Below are positions 1 through 8,695 of a stretch of DNA of 64,000 nt, one piece after another. Location of the stretch: contig CAMFLR010000012.1 in NCBI GenBank assembly GCA_945957605.1, positions 203,414-267,413 of the forward strand. The letters run 5' to 3'. A program made the position numbers and the translations under genes. Source of the DNA: an uncultured Isosphaeraceae bacterium (GTDB lineage Bacteria; Planctomycetota; Planctomycetia; Isosphaerales; Isosphaeraceae). How positions within the stretch are numbered: the first letter of the stretch is position 1; every line of letters begins with the position of its first letter. The notes under the pieces were generated by a model that was not told where the DNA came from, did no database searches, and worked only from the letters and a program-made list of their open reading frames with translations.

Positions 1-1230
1 GACGCCGCTTGCCGCTCGGGGATTTGTGAACCCCTGGCCAAGCTGCGCGTTGCGGGTGGCGAGCATCGGGAATGCCGCTTCGGAACGGAGGCGATTCGTG
101 ATATCTGGCCCGGCGTAATATTGGATGAAGTCGATCGCCGCATCGCGATTCGCGGACTTGCTCGCGACGCCAACCAGCCAGCCGCCGCCGTGCGGCAAGT
201 AAGCTGGCACGAAGGGACGAGAGACAGTCTCCCAGTTTTTGCGATCGGGATTATAAATTCGCAATGAGCCGGGCAGGGGACTCGTGCCGACGGGCTTTCC
301 TTCGCTCCACTTCGTCAGCATCTCAGCGCGGTCGATGAGGAGCGGAACGGCGCCGGTGCGAAAGGCTTCACGCGCGGCGGCCGCGTCAAACTTCTTCGCC
401 TCGGGCGGACCGAATTTCGCGAGCGCAACGATCGTGTCGAGCGCCTCGACGAACGGCGGTGTGGCGATTCGCGGTTCCATCCGATCGGAGAAAAGGAACG
501 AATACTGGTCGCGGTGCTGCCCGAGCGCAGCGGCGCGACTGAGAACGATTGTGTTGGCGATCCCTTCGGTATCTGCTCCCCAGGCGAGCGCGATTCCCGC
601 TTTTGGCTTGCCGGTGCGTTCCCAGTCTCGGTTGTGGAAGAATTTCGCGAGTGCGTCGAGCTCTTCCCACGTCTTGGGCGGTTCGAGCGTGATGCCAGCC
701 GCCTTCGCTTCGGCCTGGTTCGTGGCGTTTTCGAACGCGTCGCGGCGGTAAGCGAGCACAAGGCAGGAACCGCCGAGCGGCAGCGCCTGAATTTCCTTGC
801 CGTATTTCGCAACCTGGTCGCGATAGGCAGGTGCGATGTCGCGGAAGTTGAAGGCGTCGGGTGCTTCAGACGAGGCCGATTCGCCGGGTTTTTCCGTCGG
901 CGCGGGTGGGAGGAACTTTGACTCGGGTAGTGAAACGATGGCAGACCGGTCGATGAACCCGCCGAGCTCCTCGCCGGGGAAGACGAGGACATCGAGTCCA
1001 TCAACCTCGGCGGCCTTCGCCTCGCGGAACTCAACTTCCGCACCCGACGAGGCCGACCACTCTCCCTGTTGCGACCGAAGCGCGGGGATCAGTTCGTTCG
1101 CGCCGATCACGCCGACGACGAGTTTTTTGCCTTTGAACGGCGGTTCGGCAGGCCGGTCCGCCGCGCGCTCCTTTTCGCCGCAGCCGACCAGTGCCAATGC
1201 GAGAACTGCCCAGACTCGTGCTCTCAACAT
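1..1230 (-). CDS. Extracellular solute-binding lipoprotein of an ABC importer (partial, 3' end beyond the window)
   Basis: The reverse strand is open from an ATG at 1230 to the left edge (410 codons, no stop), so the C-terminus is missing. The N-terminus is a lipoprotein signal: residues 4-13 are hydrophobic and the lipobox is L14-V-G-C17. After the signal the protein reads as a family 1 periplasmic binding protein: a first strand of the type KLVVGVIGANE, a middle LPLGGSCLVLAYRRDAFE segment, PKTWEELDALAKF, and later SANRDAAIDFIQYYAGP, all typical of sugar-binding SBPs. It would capture a solute, probably a sugar, at the outer face of the cytoplasmic membrane for an ABC permease. No permease genes lie in the window; they may lie to the left. 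Family assignment is from motif reading; the substrate is unknown. Confidence 0.8.
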   Translation of the reverse strand, partial: MLRARVWAVLALALVGCGEKERAADRPAEPPFKGKKLVVGVIGANELIPALRSQQGEWSASSGAEVEFREAKAAEVDGLDVLVFPGEELGGFIDRSAIVSLPESKFLPPAPTEKPGESASSEAPDAFNFRDIAPAYRDQVAKYGKEIQALPLGGSCLVLAYRRDAFENATNQAEAKAAGITLEPPKTWEELDALAKFFHNRDWERTGKPKAGIALAWGADTEGIANTIVLSRAAALGQHRDQYSFLFSDRMEPRIATPPFVEALDTIVALAKFGPPEAKKFDAAAAREAFRTGAVPLLIDRAEMLTKWSEGKPVGTSPLPGSLRIYNPDRKNWETVSRPFVPAYLPHGGGWLVGVASKSANRDAAIDFIQYYAGPDITNRLRSEAAFPMLATRNAQLGQGFTNPRAASGV

Positions 1231-1371
1231 CTCCGCCGCAGCCTCTCTAACCTTGCGCGTTCTCAGGCCATGATTGCCCTAACGGCCGAAAAATCGGCCG
1301 GAGTCCATCCTACGTTAGACGCGCGGCGGTGGTCAAAGGGAAGCGAGAGGAAGGGGATGGCGCAAAACAGT

Positions 1372-1409
1372 GCGGAGCGAACCAACCCGTGAAGGTTTGT
1401 TCGCTCCGC
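1372..1409 (-). terminator. Hairpin terminator after the 1438-2121 gene
   Basis: Two 16-base arms (1372-1387 and 1394-1409, one mismatch) with a 6-base loop lie 29 bases past the stop codon of the reverse-strand gene at 1438. On that strand the stem is followed by ACTGTTTTGC, a short U-rich tract. Confidence 0.65.
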
Positions 1410-1437
1410 TGGTGCCGCATCAGAGGTGCATCAAGGC

Positions 1438-2121
1438 TTAGACGTCGATTCCCAGGCGATAACGCAGCTCGTCGAACTGCTCGCGGTAGACGTCGTCGGT
1501 CGAGTGAAGGTGTTCGGCTTCGGAGATGAATTTCAGGGTGTCGTCGCGTCGGAGGCCGAAGTCCTTCAGCACCATCTCGAACGGCGTGAGGTCGTGAGCG
1601 TAGACGAACAGCAGCTTGTGCTCGTCGAACTGCACTTCCATCGGTCCATTCGGATTGAGCGCTGCCAGGCCGGTGCAGCCGTCATTCAAGAGCAGCGACT
1701 CATAGTCGTAGAGCGTGCTCTTGAGGATTACGGTATCGATGTGCTCGCGGTACATATCCGAATGCGCGCCGGGCTCGCTTTCGTGCGACGACTCCATCAC
1801 GACGTCGACCTCTTCTCCAAGCGGAGAAAGAAGTTCCATCAAAACGTCGAAGAGCCTTTCGGACGAAACCGAAGCGGCAAGCACGGGCATTGTGCTGCCG
1901 GTTTCCGGGTCGCGATAAACGTCGCGGCGATAGCCTTCGCGCGGAATGACCTCGAGTCCGTAGGAGGGACGAACCGCATCGGTCAGGTTGAAATTTCCAT
2001 ATCTGCCGACGCGAAGATGAGCATCCAGTTGCTCTTGGTTCAGATCGTCAAAACTTGTTCGAGGCATACGACTCGTGTTGGTGCGCAGCACCCGCTCGAG
2101 GAAGCGTTGAAACAAACTCAT
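1438..2121 (-). CDS. Conserved hypothetical protein, acidic, 227 aa
   Basis: I do not recognise a named family. The protein is soluble and acidic, with no signal peptide or membrane segment. It starts with a basic amphipathic stretch (MSLFQRFLERVLR), then RTSFDDLNQEQLDAH, an RVGRYGNFNLTDAVRPSYG segment, and a C-terminal half with YDYESLLLNDGCTGLAALNP and ISEAEHLHSTDDVYREQFDELRYRLGI. The ATG at 2121 is preceded by a purine-rich GGAGAGGGG about 10 bases upstream. A long open frame runs antisense across the same DNA on the plus strand, but its translation has no protein-like character, and the reverse-strand frame has the start signal and a terminator at 1372-1409. Real gene likely; function unknown. 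Confidence 0.75.
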   Translation of the reverse strand: MSLFQRFLERVLRTNTSRMPRTSFDDLNQEQLDAHLRVGRYGNFNLTDAVRPSYGLEVIPREGYRRDVYRDPETGSTMPVLAASVSSERLFDVLMELLSPLGEEVDVVMESSHESEPGAHSDMYREHIDTVILKSTLYDYESLLLNDGCTGLAALNPNGPMEVQFDEHKLLFVYAHDLTPFEMVLKDFGLRRDDTLKFISEAEHLHSTDDVYREQFDELRYRLGIDV

Positions 2122-3444
2122 GGGAAAGCGACCCCTCTCCTACCGCGACGATTCAGATGGGATTATTTCGATGGAACCTCGGCCACCGCGTCGGACGGCG
2201 TCAAAGTGCGCGTTCACACCTTAAAGGTGCGAAAACGCCTTCAACCCGAGCCATCCCAAGGACCCGTCCGACACCGCGCCCGCAGGGGCCTTAAAACCCA
2301 CCTCGGGGACGGTCGCCTTTCCGTTGGCACCGCTTCAATGCCGCTCTTCTCAGAATATAACATGCCTATCGGAGAAAACCCGCTCAAGTGCCAAATCGAA
2401 GTAAAGTGAAATGTAAGAGCGGACCGATGGGTATGAGAACGAAGAGCTACAATCCTTTGTATGTCGTTTTGGCCCGGCCAAGTTGCTTGAGACCCGCTAA
2501 ACGCAACTGTCGTGCCCAACGCTTTTGTCATCGTTCAAAATCAGTCGCTCGGTCTTACCCCGCTTGGACTTGAGTTTTTCTCTCCGAATTCTCGAGCTGC
2601 GTTGAATCGTGGTCGCGCCTGCTCCATCGTACACCGCTTTGTAGATTCGATCCAAAGCCGCTTGAGAAAACTTTACCATTTTTGGCCTCTGATTCTTGGA
2701 ATCAACATTTCGCGTCGCGCATCCGGCGCAGAACGCGACGCCGCGCTTGCTTAGCGAGACAACCACACCAAATCCGTCGGCGATATTCTCATCGAAAGAG
2801 ATGGCGGGGATGATCGGCTCGAATCTGCCCCGTCATGAACGTAGAGCAGATTTAGCTGTTGCGTTGGTCGAAATTTGGAACGCTTCTGTAAACATCCGGG
2901 TTTGCGTGATCGGCATTCACTTCATAAAACGCCGATGCCTCGTCTTTCGATGAAGAAGCCAGGAAAGAAGCCGCGCAAGATCGCGCGTGATCGAATGCGC
3001 CTCGATCAAAGGAAAAACGCCTGAGACGTCCCGAGGGAGTTTAGAGGCATACCACTTCTGACTGCGTATCGATTGGAAGGAAAAAGCAAAATATCCTGGT
3101 TCGACCGAATTGACGCTGGATCCGAAGAGATGCGACTTAATGGGTTCTGATTCGCAAACCGTTTAATAGTAAAATGTTAAGGAGAATCTTGCCTCGATCG
3201 TTCGGCCAAGTTTTTGACAGAGTTCAATCAAACACCTTGAAATGGCATGGTCTGACTCAATTCGCGTGCGACGAGACTGCGCGTGACGTTAAGATAAACC
3301 CGTTTCGTTATTCACACATCGTCGCGGTTTACCCGCTCAAATTCCTTCGTTTCCCGCGCTATTTTTGTTAAAACGGCACTCCGCGCTGCGTTTCCGAGCC
3401 CGAGCAGCCGCCGATTCGACCATTTCGATGAAGGATGCATTTCC
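2122..3444. other. Gene-poor 1.3 kb gap upstream of serS
   Basis: No recognisable protein family is encoded here on either strand. The right half (about 2900-3400) is noticeably richer in A/T than its surroundings. A possible small reverse-strand ORF (2497-2679) is listed separately. A very basic 24-codon frame (start 2950, stop 3022-3024) lacks a ribosome binding site and I do not call it. A TTGACA at 3214-3219 has no good -10 partner. The gap may hold the serS promoter, decayed sequence or a short RNA; nothing decisive is visible. Confidence 0.5.
2497..2679 (-). CDS. Possible small basic protein, 60 aa
   Basis: From an ATG at 2679 the reverse strand encodes 60 residues beginning MVKFSQAALDRIYKAVYDG and continuing into a strongly basic stretch (RREKLKSKRGKTERL). 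The ATG has a GAGG six bases upstream, which favours this start over the longer open frame from 2766. There is no family I recognise, no signal peptide and no membrane segment. It could equally be a remnant or chance frame in the gene-poor gap. Confidence 0.3.
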   Translation of the reverse strand: MVKFSQAALDRIYKAVYDGAGATTIQRSSRIRREKLKSKRGKTERLILNDDKSVGHDSCV

Positions 3445-4749
3445 ATGCTGGATCTGAAGTTCGTACTCGACAACATCGAACTGGTCGAAGCCAATTGCCG
3501 GAATCGAAACGTCTCGTCGCATGTGATCGAGAACATTCAGGCGATCCGCGAAACTGCCGAGCGCCGCAAAGCCGTGCTCCAAGCGGTCGAGGAAACCCGC
3601 CGCAAGCAAAACGAAATCGCCCAGGCGACCGGCCGTGAGAAAGATCCAGCCAAGCGCAACGAGTTTGTCGAGGAAGGGAAGCGCCTCAAGCAAGGAATGT
3701 CGGCTCAGGAAGAAGAACTGAAGGCATTCGATGCCCAGCTCAAGGAACAACTCGGCACGCTTCCCAACCTCACGCACCCCGATGCACCGATCGCTCCGAC
3801 CGAGGATGGCAGCATCGAACTGCGTCGCGTCGGCACTCCGCGCAAGTTTGATTTCAAGCCGAAGGATCACGTCGAGATTGGCAAATCACTCGATTTGATC
3901 GATTTTGGAGGCGGTGCCAAGGTTTCCGGCACGGGCTTCTATTTCCTGAAAAACGACGCGGTGCTACTCGACCTCGCGCTTCAACAGTTCGCGATGAGCA
4001 AGCTGGTGAAGTACGGCTTCACACCGATCGTCACGCCCGACCTGGCGCGGGTGTCGATCCTCGAAGGGATCGGCTTCAACCCGCGAGGCGCGGAGACGCA
4101 GGTCTACTCGGTCGAGAACACCGACCTTTGCCTGATCGGTACGGCCGAGATCACGCTCGGTGGCATGCATGCCGATGAGATCATCGACGAAGCCAAGCTG
4201 CCGATGAAGTATGTCGGCCTGTCGCACTGCTTCCGCACCGAGGCGGGAGCCGCCGGCCGCGCGAGTCGAGGCTTGTATCGCGTTCACCAATTCACGAAGG
4301 TTGAAATGTTCGCCTTCACGCAGGGGACGCTCGAAGCCTCGGGGGCGATGCACCAGGAAATCCTCAAGATCGAGGAAGAGATTTTCAGCGAGCTGGGGAT
4401 ACCTTATCTCGTGCTCGATATCTGCTCGGGCGACCTCGGCGGCCCGGCGTATCGCAAGTTCGACCTTGAAGCCTGGATGCCGGGTCGCGGCGAGGCCGGT
4501 GAATACGGTGAGGTGACGAGTACGTCGGACTGCACCGACTACCAGGCGCGGCGGCTCAATATCCGCTATAAACCCAGCGGTCAGAAGGGAACGAAGTTTG
4601 TGCATACGCTCAACGGTACGGCCGTGGCGCTGAGCCGGGCGATCATTGCGATCCTCGAGAATTACCAGCGGGCCGATGGTTTGGTGGACGTTCCCGAGGT
4701 GCTCAAACCTTACCTGGGCAAGGATGTGATTGGGTCTCTTGCGCATTGA
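3445..4749 (+). CDS. serS: Serine--tRNA ligase
   Basis: Charges tRNA-Ser (and tRNA-Sec where present) with serine in the cytoplasm, using ATP. The 434 residues match the usual bacterial SerRS length. Residues about 27-105 form the antiparallel coiled-coil tRNA-binding arm (RETAERRKAVLQ through EELKAFDAQLKEQL). The class II core follows: the motif 1 region around GTGFYFLKNDAVLLDLALQQ, motif 2 FRTEAGAAGRASRGLYR starting near residue 263, the QFTKVEMF strand, and motif 3 with ALSRAIIAILENYQ near residue 395. The serine/metal pocket segment TSTSDCTDYQARRL is present. The ATG at 3445 has AAGGA nine bases upstream. It is transcribed alone: a 1.3 kb gap precedes it and a strong terminator follows at 4826-4868. 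Confidence 0.97.
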   Translation: MLDLKFVLDNIELVEANCRNRNVSSHVIENIQAIRETAERRKAVLQAVEETRRKQNEIAQATGREKDPAKRNEFVEEGKRLKQGMSAQEEELKAFDAQLKEQLGTLPNLTHPDAPIAPTEDGSIELRRVGTPRKFDFKPKDHVEIGKSLDLIDFGGGAKVSGTGFYFLKNDAVLLDLALQQFAMSKLVKYGFTPIVTPDLARVSILEGIGFNPRGAETQVYSVENTDLCLIGTAEITLGGMHADEIIDEAKLPMKYVGLSHCFRTEAGAAGRASRGLYRVHQFTKVEMFAFTQGTLEASGAMHQEILKIEEEIFSELGIPYLVLDICSGDLGGPAYRKFDLEAWMPGRGEAGEYGEVTSTSDCTDYQARRLNIRYKPSGQKGTKFVHTLNGTAVALSRAIIAILENYQRADGLVDVPEVLKPYLGKDVIGSLAH

Positions 4750-4825
4750 TGCGCGAACCTGTCCGATAAAAACGGAATCAGGCCTCTTGCCGCCGGGCGA
4801 GTTGGCCCGAAGATGGATAGAACAG

Positions 4826-4868
4826 GATCGCGGGCCAACCAAAGACGATTGGCCCGCGATCAACTTTT
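4826..4868 (+). terminator. Rho-independent terminator of serS
   Basis: Perfect 13-base arms GATCGCGGGCCAA (4826-4838) and TTGGCCCGCGATC (4849-4861) with a 10-base loop are followed by AACTTTTCT. It sits between the serS stop (4749) and the mgtE start (4921). It argues against any upstream in-frame start for mgtE, because that would put the hairpin inside the coding region. Confidence 0.85.
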
Positions 4869-4920
4869 CTCTCGTGCCGCCCTTCGGCAATTTCACCTTC
4901 TCAAAAACGGAGAATGGCTC

Positions 4921-6294
4921 ATGCTGCGAAACCCGCTGCTCGTGCCCGACCTCCGGGAATTGCTCCAGGCGGGCGAGACCGAAGGTCTGAGGGATTTTTT
5001 CGGCGACCAGCACCCTGCACACGTCGCCGAGATGATCGAAGATATGGAAGAGGCTGAGGGCGATTCGATCCTCGCCCTTCTGCCTGACCGCTTGCAAGCC
5101 GAGGTCATGAGCTATGTCGATCACAACCGCCAGGTGCGGGTGGTCGAAGCGATGACCCCGGTTCAGGCCGCCGGGCTCTTTCATTTCATGTCGCACGACG
5201 ACCGTGCCGACCTCGTCAACCGCCTTGATGAAGACCGTGTCGATCAGATCCTCCGCAACCTCGCCCAGACCGAGCGCGAGGACATCCGCCGCCTCGCCAG
5301 CTATGAAGAAGGCACGGCGGGCGCGGTGATGACAACCGACTACGCCACGCTGACTCCCGGTATTACCGTGCGCGAGGCGCTCACCCGCCTTCGCCACGAA
5401 GCCCCCGACCGTGAGACGATCGACTACAGCTTCGTGATCGACCCGCACCACAAGCTCGAAGGGATCGTGCCGCTCAAGCGGCTGATCATGGCGAGTCCGC
5501 GATCATTGATCGAAGAGATCATGCAGCGCGACATGATCGTCGGCCGTGTCGACGAAGATCAGGAAGCCGTCGCGCGCAAAATCGACAAGTACGACCTTTT
5601 CGCGATTCCCGTGCTCGACGCGAATGACGTGCTCGTCGGCATCGTCACGCACGACGACGCGATGGATATTTTGCGCCGTGAACAGACCGAAGACATCCTC
5701 AAATTCGGCGGTGTCTCTGCCGACCCCGAGGCAGATAACGCACCTTACTGGCAGAGCGGAATCGTGGGTGTGGTGCGGCGCCGCCTGCCGTGGCTGATGA
5801 TGCTGCTGCTCGCCGAGAATTTTACGTACCCCGTGCTCCGCTACTTCCAGTGGGTTGGCGACAAGGTTAAAGATATCGACCTATTTATTCCATTGCTGAT
5901 TGGCACTGGCGGAAACGCGGGCAGCCAGACGGTCGGTACGATTATTCGTGGACTTTCGCTCAACGAAATCGAGCGCGGCGATACCTGGAAGGTGCTGCTT
6001 CGCGAGTGCCTGACAGGACTGTGTCTTGGCCTGATGCTCGGGTCGATCGGCCTTTTTTACGCTCATTTCTGGCGCGGGCAACCGTGGCCACTGGCAGAAT
6101 TGGTCGGTATCACGATCCTTTGCATCTGCGTCTGGGCGAACACCATTGGCGCGCTTGTGCCCTTGGTCGCCAAACGACTAGGAATCGACCCCGCCGTGAT
6201 TTCGGCGCCGTTCATCACGACGCTCGTCGATGCGACGGGTCTGGTGATCTACTTCGAAGTTGCGATCATCATTTTCCACCCGAGCTCGCATTAA
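4921..6294 (+). CDS. mgtE: Magnesium transporter MgtE
   Basis: Mg2+-selective channel/transporter of the cytoplasmic membrane, gated by cytosolic Mg2+. Domains in order: the helical N domain (about 1-130, superhelical repeats such as PAHVAEMIEDMEEAEGDSILALLPD), a CBS pair (about 135-255, with EEGTAGAVMTTDYATLTPGITVREAL and IPVLDANDVLVGIVTHDDAMDIL), and a C-terminal pore domain with about five membrane segments. MgtE hallmarks are IPLLIGTGGNAGSQTVGT and AVISAPFITTLVDATGLVIYF. I chose the ATG at 4921 (457 aa) because ACGGAGAA lies just upstream and the serS terminator lies between this ATG and the earlier in-frame start at 4813. It is convergent with the next gene, 42 bases away. Confidence 0.95.
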   Translation: MLRNPLLVPDLRELLQAGETEGLRDFFGDQHPAHVAEMIEDMEEAEGDSILALLPDRLQAEVMSYVDHNRQVRVVEAMTPVQAAGLFHFMSHDDRADLVNRLDEDRVDQILRNLAQTEREDIRRLASYEEGTAGAVMTTDYATLTPGITVREALTRLRHEAPDRETIDYSFVIDPHHKLEGIVPLKRLIMASPRSLIEEIMQRDMIVGRVDEDQEAVARKIDKYDLFAIPVLDANDVLVGIVTHDDAMDILRREQTEDILKFGGVSADPEADNAPYWQSGIVGVVRRRLPWLMMLLLAENFTYPVLRYFQWVGDKVKDIDLFIPLLIGTGGNAGSQTVGTIIRGLSLNEIERGDTWKVLLRECLTGLCLGLMLGSIGLFYAHFWRGQPWPLAELVGITILCICVWANTIGALVPLVAKRLGIDPAVISAPFITTLVDATGLVIYFEVAIIIFHPSSH

Positions 6295-6336
6295 GAACGC
6301 GGGTAACCTGACCAAATCGAACGTCGCCGCGTCTCA

Positions 6337-8334
6337 TCACGGTCTGAGACGTTTGGCGACGAAATCCCAAATGTCCTTCGCGGCATCATCCGCGGGATGC
6401 CCGGGGAATTTGACGTGGCACTCCGCGCCGCTTGCGCGCGCCAACTTTTGAAACCCAAGCGCCCAAGCGGGCGAATGCACGTCGAAGTTGTTCTGCTCGA
6501 CGTTTTCGGGCTTGGTGAGCGGCCATTCGTTCTCGAAGAACATCGGCGCGGCGCCCTTGTGCAGCAGATAATCCGGCGACCATTTCTGAAGAATCGGTAG
6601 CAGCACGTCGCGCCGTTTCAGCGATTCCTCGAACGAGCAACCCAGCGCGGGAGAGCCCCACTTCACGCCAGGGACCCATTCTTGCATGTGCATAGGATCA
6701 AACGTCGGCTGGCAGCGGTAGGCGGCCACGCAAGTCACCAGCGACGACTCGTGCTCGACGGGATCGTTCGACGATGAGTTGGCCCAGTCGCGCGAGCAGC
6801 CCACAAAGAGCGCCGGCTGCGCCCCTTGCGACCCGCCGCCGGTGGCGAGTCGTTTGGGATCAAGGTTCCACTTCGACGCGTTGTGCCGCACGAATTGCAC
6901 GGCGCGGACGGCGTCGCTCTGCACGTAGGAGGCAGGCACTTTTTCGCCTGCCGCCGTTGCATCGTCCATGGTGCGCGTTTGCACGGCGATGACAGCAATG
7001 CCGCGAGGCAAGAAGAACCCGAGGTTCGCCGGATGCTTGGCCGGCTTCCAGATTCCTCCGTACCAGAGAAGCGCGGGGTAGGGGGCCTCGCCCTTGGTGG
7101 GAAGATAAATATCGATAAGCTGATGCGGGTGCGGTCCGAACGAAACGTCGGCGTGACTGGGCTTGGGTCCAGTTGCCGCCGACTTTTTGGCGAAAGCTTT
7201 CATCGCCGCGGACCGGAACGTTCCTTCGATCTTGTTCCCTTCTTCGCTGCGCCAGCCGGCGTTTTGAACCATGAAGACAGTGATGAGCCCCGTTTTGGGA
7301 TCGACCGTCATGTTGGTGCTATAAGCGCCGCCGTGGCCGTAGCTCCCGCCGCCCGTGCTGAAGCCGAATCCGTAAGGAGTGTCAACCGAGGAGGCAGTCT
7401 GCTTGCTGGTCATCTGCTTGACCGACGCTTCAGAAAGGATGCGCTTGCCGTTGAAGACGCCGCCGTTGAGCAGCATCTGGCAGAACTTCGTGCAATCCTC
7501 GGCGGTGGAAAAGAGGCCGCCCGCCGGCATCGGGAAACGGTTGGCGTGGTCGTTGAGCGGATATCGCAACTGCCCCACGTTCGTCTCTTCGATATCCGAC
7601 TTATCCTGGTTCGCCTTGTACGATTTCGCGATCCGCGCAATTTGCTCCTCGGTGGGCCAGAAGGTCGTGTCCTTCATCCCCAGCGGTTGGAAAAGGCGCT
7701 TGTCGAGGAAGTCCTCGTAGCTCATACCGCTCACGACTTCGATAATGCGGCCGGCCGTGTTGATCCCCGCGTTCGAGTACTGATACTTCGTGTCGGGCTC
7801 GAATTCGAGTCGCAGCTTCGCATAGCTCGCCACGCGCTCGGACAGCGGATTTTGATCGAGCGTGGGTCGCTCCATCGGCGATGCGAACGGCAAGCCGCTC
7901 GTGTGGCTGAGGACGTTACGGATCGTGATCGGGTGCTTGGGCGCGTGGGGATTTCCACCCTTCTCAGCGACCATCTGACCCTTGAACTCGGGCAGGTATT
8001 TCTCGACCGGATCGTCGACGTTGACCTTCCCCTCGTCGACAAGAATCATGAACGCTGCGCCCGTGATCGGCTTGCTCATCGACGCGATCCAGAACAGGTC
8101 GTCCGCCTTCATCGACTTCTTCGCGGCGACGTCGGCGTAGCCAACGGTCGTGACGTCCAGCACCTTGTCTTTATCCGCGACAATCGTGACCGCGCCGGCG
8201 AGGATGTGCCTATCCACGAACGGCTGCAATACCGTTGCGAACGCATCCATGGCACGGGCGGGGGATCCCATCGCGAGCGTAATCGCGAAGACAAAGCATG
8301 CGGCGTGAACGCATACGAAACGGATCGATTTCAT
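6337..8334 (-). CDS. Secreted beta-lactamase-like serine hydrolase fused to an alpha/beta hydrolase
   Basis: A 665-residue exported protein with two hydrolase modules. Signal peptide 1-28 (cleavage after ARA). Residues about 30-380 are a class C beta-lactamase/esterase domain with all three active-site elements: S85-M-S-K88, Y186-S-N188 and H334-G-G. Residues about 395-665 are an alpha/beta hydrolase: ALLWYGGIW is the oxyanion strand, G500-G-S502-Q-G is the nucleophile elbow, and the late CHVKFPGHPAD supplies a candidate histidine. Either domain alone is common in planctomycetes, where such proteins are mostly esterases or peptidases of unknown substrate rather than antibiotic resistance enzymes. 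The ATG at 8334 has GAGGGAAGG upstream. A long plus-strand frame across the same DNA is a shadow. Confidence 0.9.
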   Translation of the reverse strand: MKSIRFVCVHAACFVFAITLAMGSPARAMDAFATVLQPFVDRHILAGAVTIVADKDKVLDVTTVGYADVAAKKSMKADDLFWIASMSKPITGAAFMILVDEGKVNVDDPVEKYLPEFKGQMVAEKGGNPHAPKHPITIRNVLSHTSGLPFASPMERPTLDQNPLSERVASYAKLRLEFEPDTKYQYSNAGINTAGRIIEVVSGMSYEDFLDKRLFQPLGMKDTTFWPTEEQIARIAKSYKANQDKSDIEETNVGQLRYPLNDHANRFPMPAGGLFSTAEDCTKFCQMLLNGGVFNGKRILSEASVKQMTSKQTASSVDTPYGFGFSTGGGSYGHGGAYSTNMTVDPKTGLITVFMVQNAGWRSEEGNKIEGTFRSAAMKAFAKKSAATGPKPSHADVSFGPHPHQLIDIYLPTKGEAPYPALLWYGGIWKPAKHPANLGFFLPRGIAVIAVQTRTMDDATAAGEKVPASYVQSDAVRAVQFVRHNASKWNLDPKRLATGGGSQGAQPALFVGCSRDWANSSSNDPVEHESSLVTCVAAYRCQPTFDPMHMQEWVPGVKWGSPALGCSFEESLKRRDVLLPILQKWSPDYLLHKGAAPMFFENEWPLTKPENVEQNNFDVHSPAWALGFQKLARASGAECHVKFPGHPADDAAKDIWDFVAKRLRP

Positions 8335-8695
8335 GGATGCCTTCCCTCGAAAACGGTGGTGCGTTGTTAGTGAACGCTTACGTTTGTTAAAGCTTGGGTG
8401 ACCGGCCGGCTATTGTACGTTTCTTCCCCGCCCCCGTCTCGGACGCTCCGGGTTTCTGTGAATTTGTACAGGTAACGCGTGCTTTTATCCAACGATACCG
8501 TTCGTTTTGGAGCCGTTTGCGAAACTCGTTTCCGGCCGCTTGAGGCTGGCTGCGGCGCGTCGGCTGATTTCTCCTGTCACATTCCCCACTCCATCAACTA
8601 AGATGAATGGTGCGTCCCGCGCGAGGCAGGGATTTGTGACGAGCCATGCGCATCGACGACGCTTGCCCATTCCGTAAAGTCGGGGGCTCATTTCC
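8335..8695. other. Divergent promoter region
   Basis: 361 bases separate the divergent starts at 8334 (reverse) and 8696 (forward). No open frame in it has coding character and no clear promoter or operator repeat is visible. It presumably carries the promoters of both genes. Confidence 0.5.

Noticed and set aside
1426..2409. Forward open frame of 327 codons
   Set aside because: It is antisense to the reverse-strand gene at 1438-2121, starts without a ribosome site, and its translation lacks domain-like patterns. It is an effect of G/C-rich codon use.
2935..3024. Very basic 24-29 codon frame (MKKPGKKPRK start)
   Set aside because: No ribosome site before either ATG, no recognised ribosomal or other small protein, and it lies in a region without other coding signs.
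3964..5451. Reverse open frame of 495 codons across serS and mgtE
   Set aside because: It runs through two genes with unmistakable families and through the serS terminator. It is a shadow frame.
6826..8370. Forward open frame of 514 codons
   Set aside because: Antisense to the beta-lactamase/hydrolase fusion, whose motifs and signal peptide are clear.
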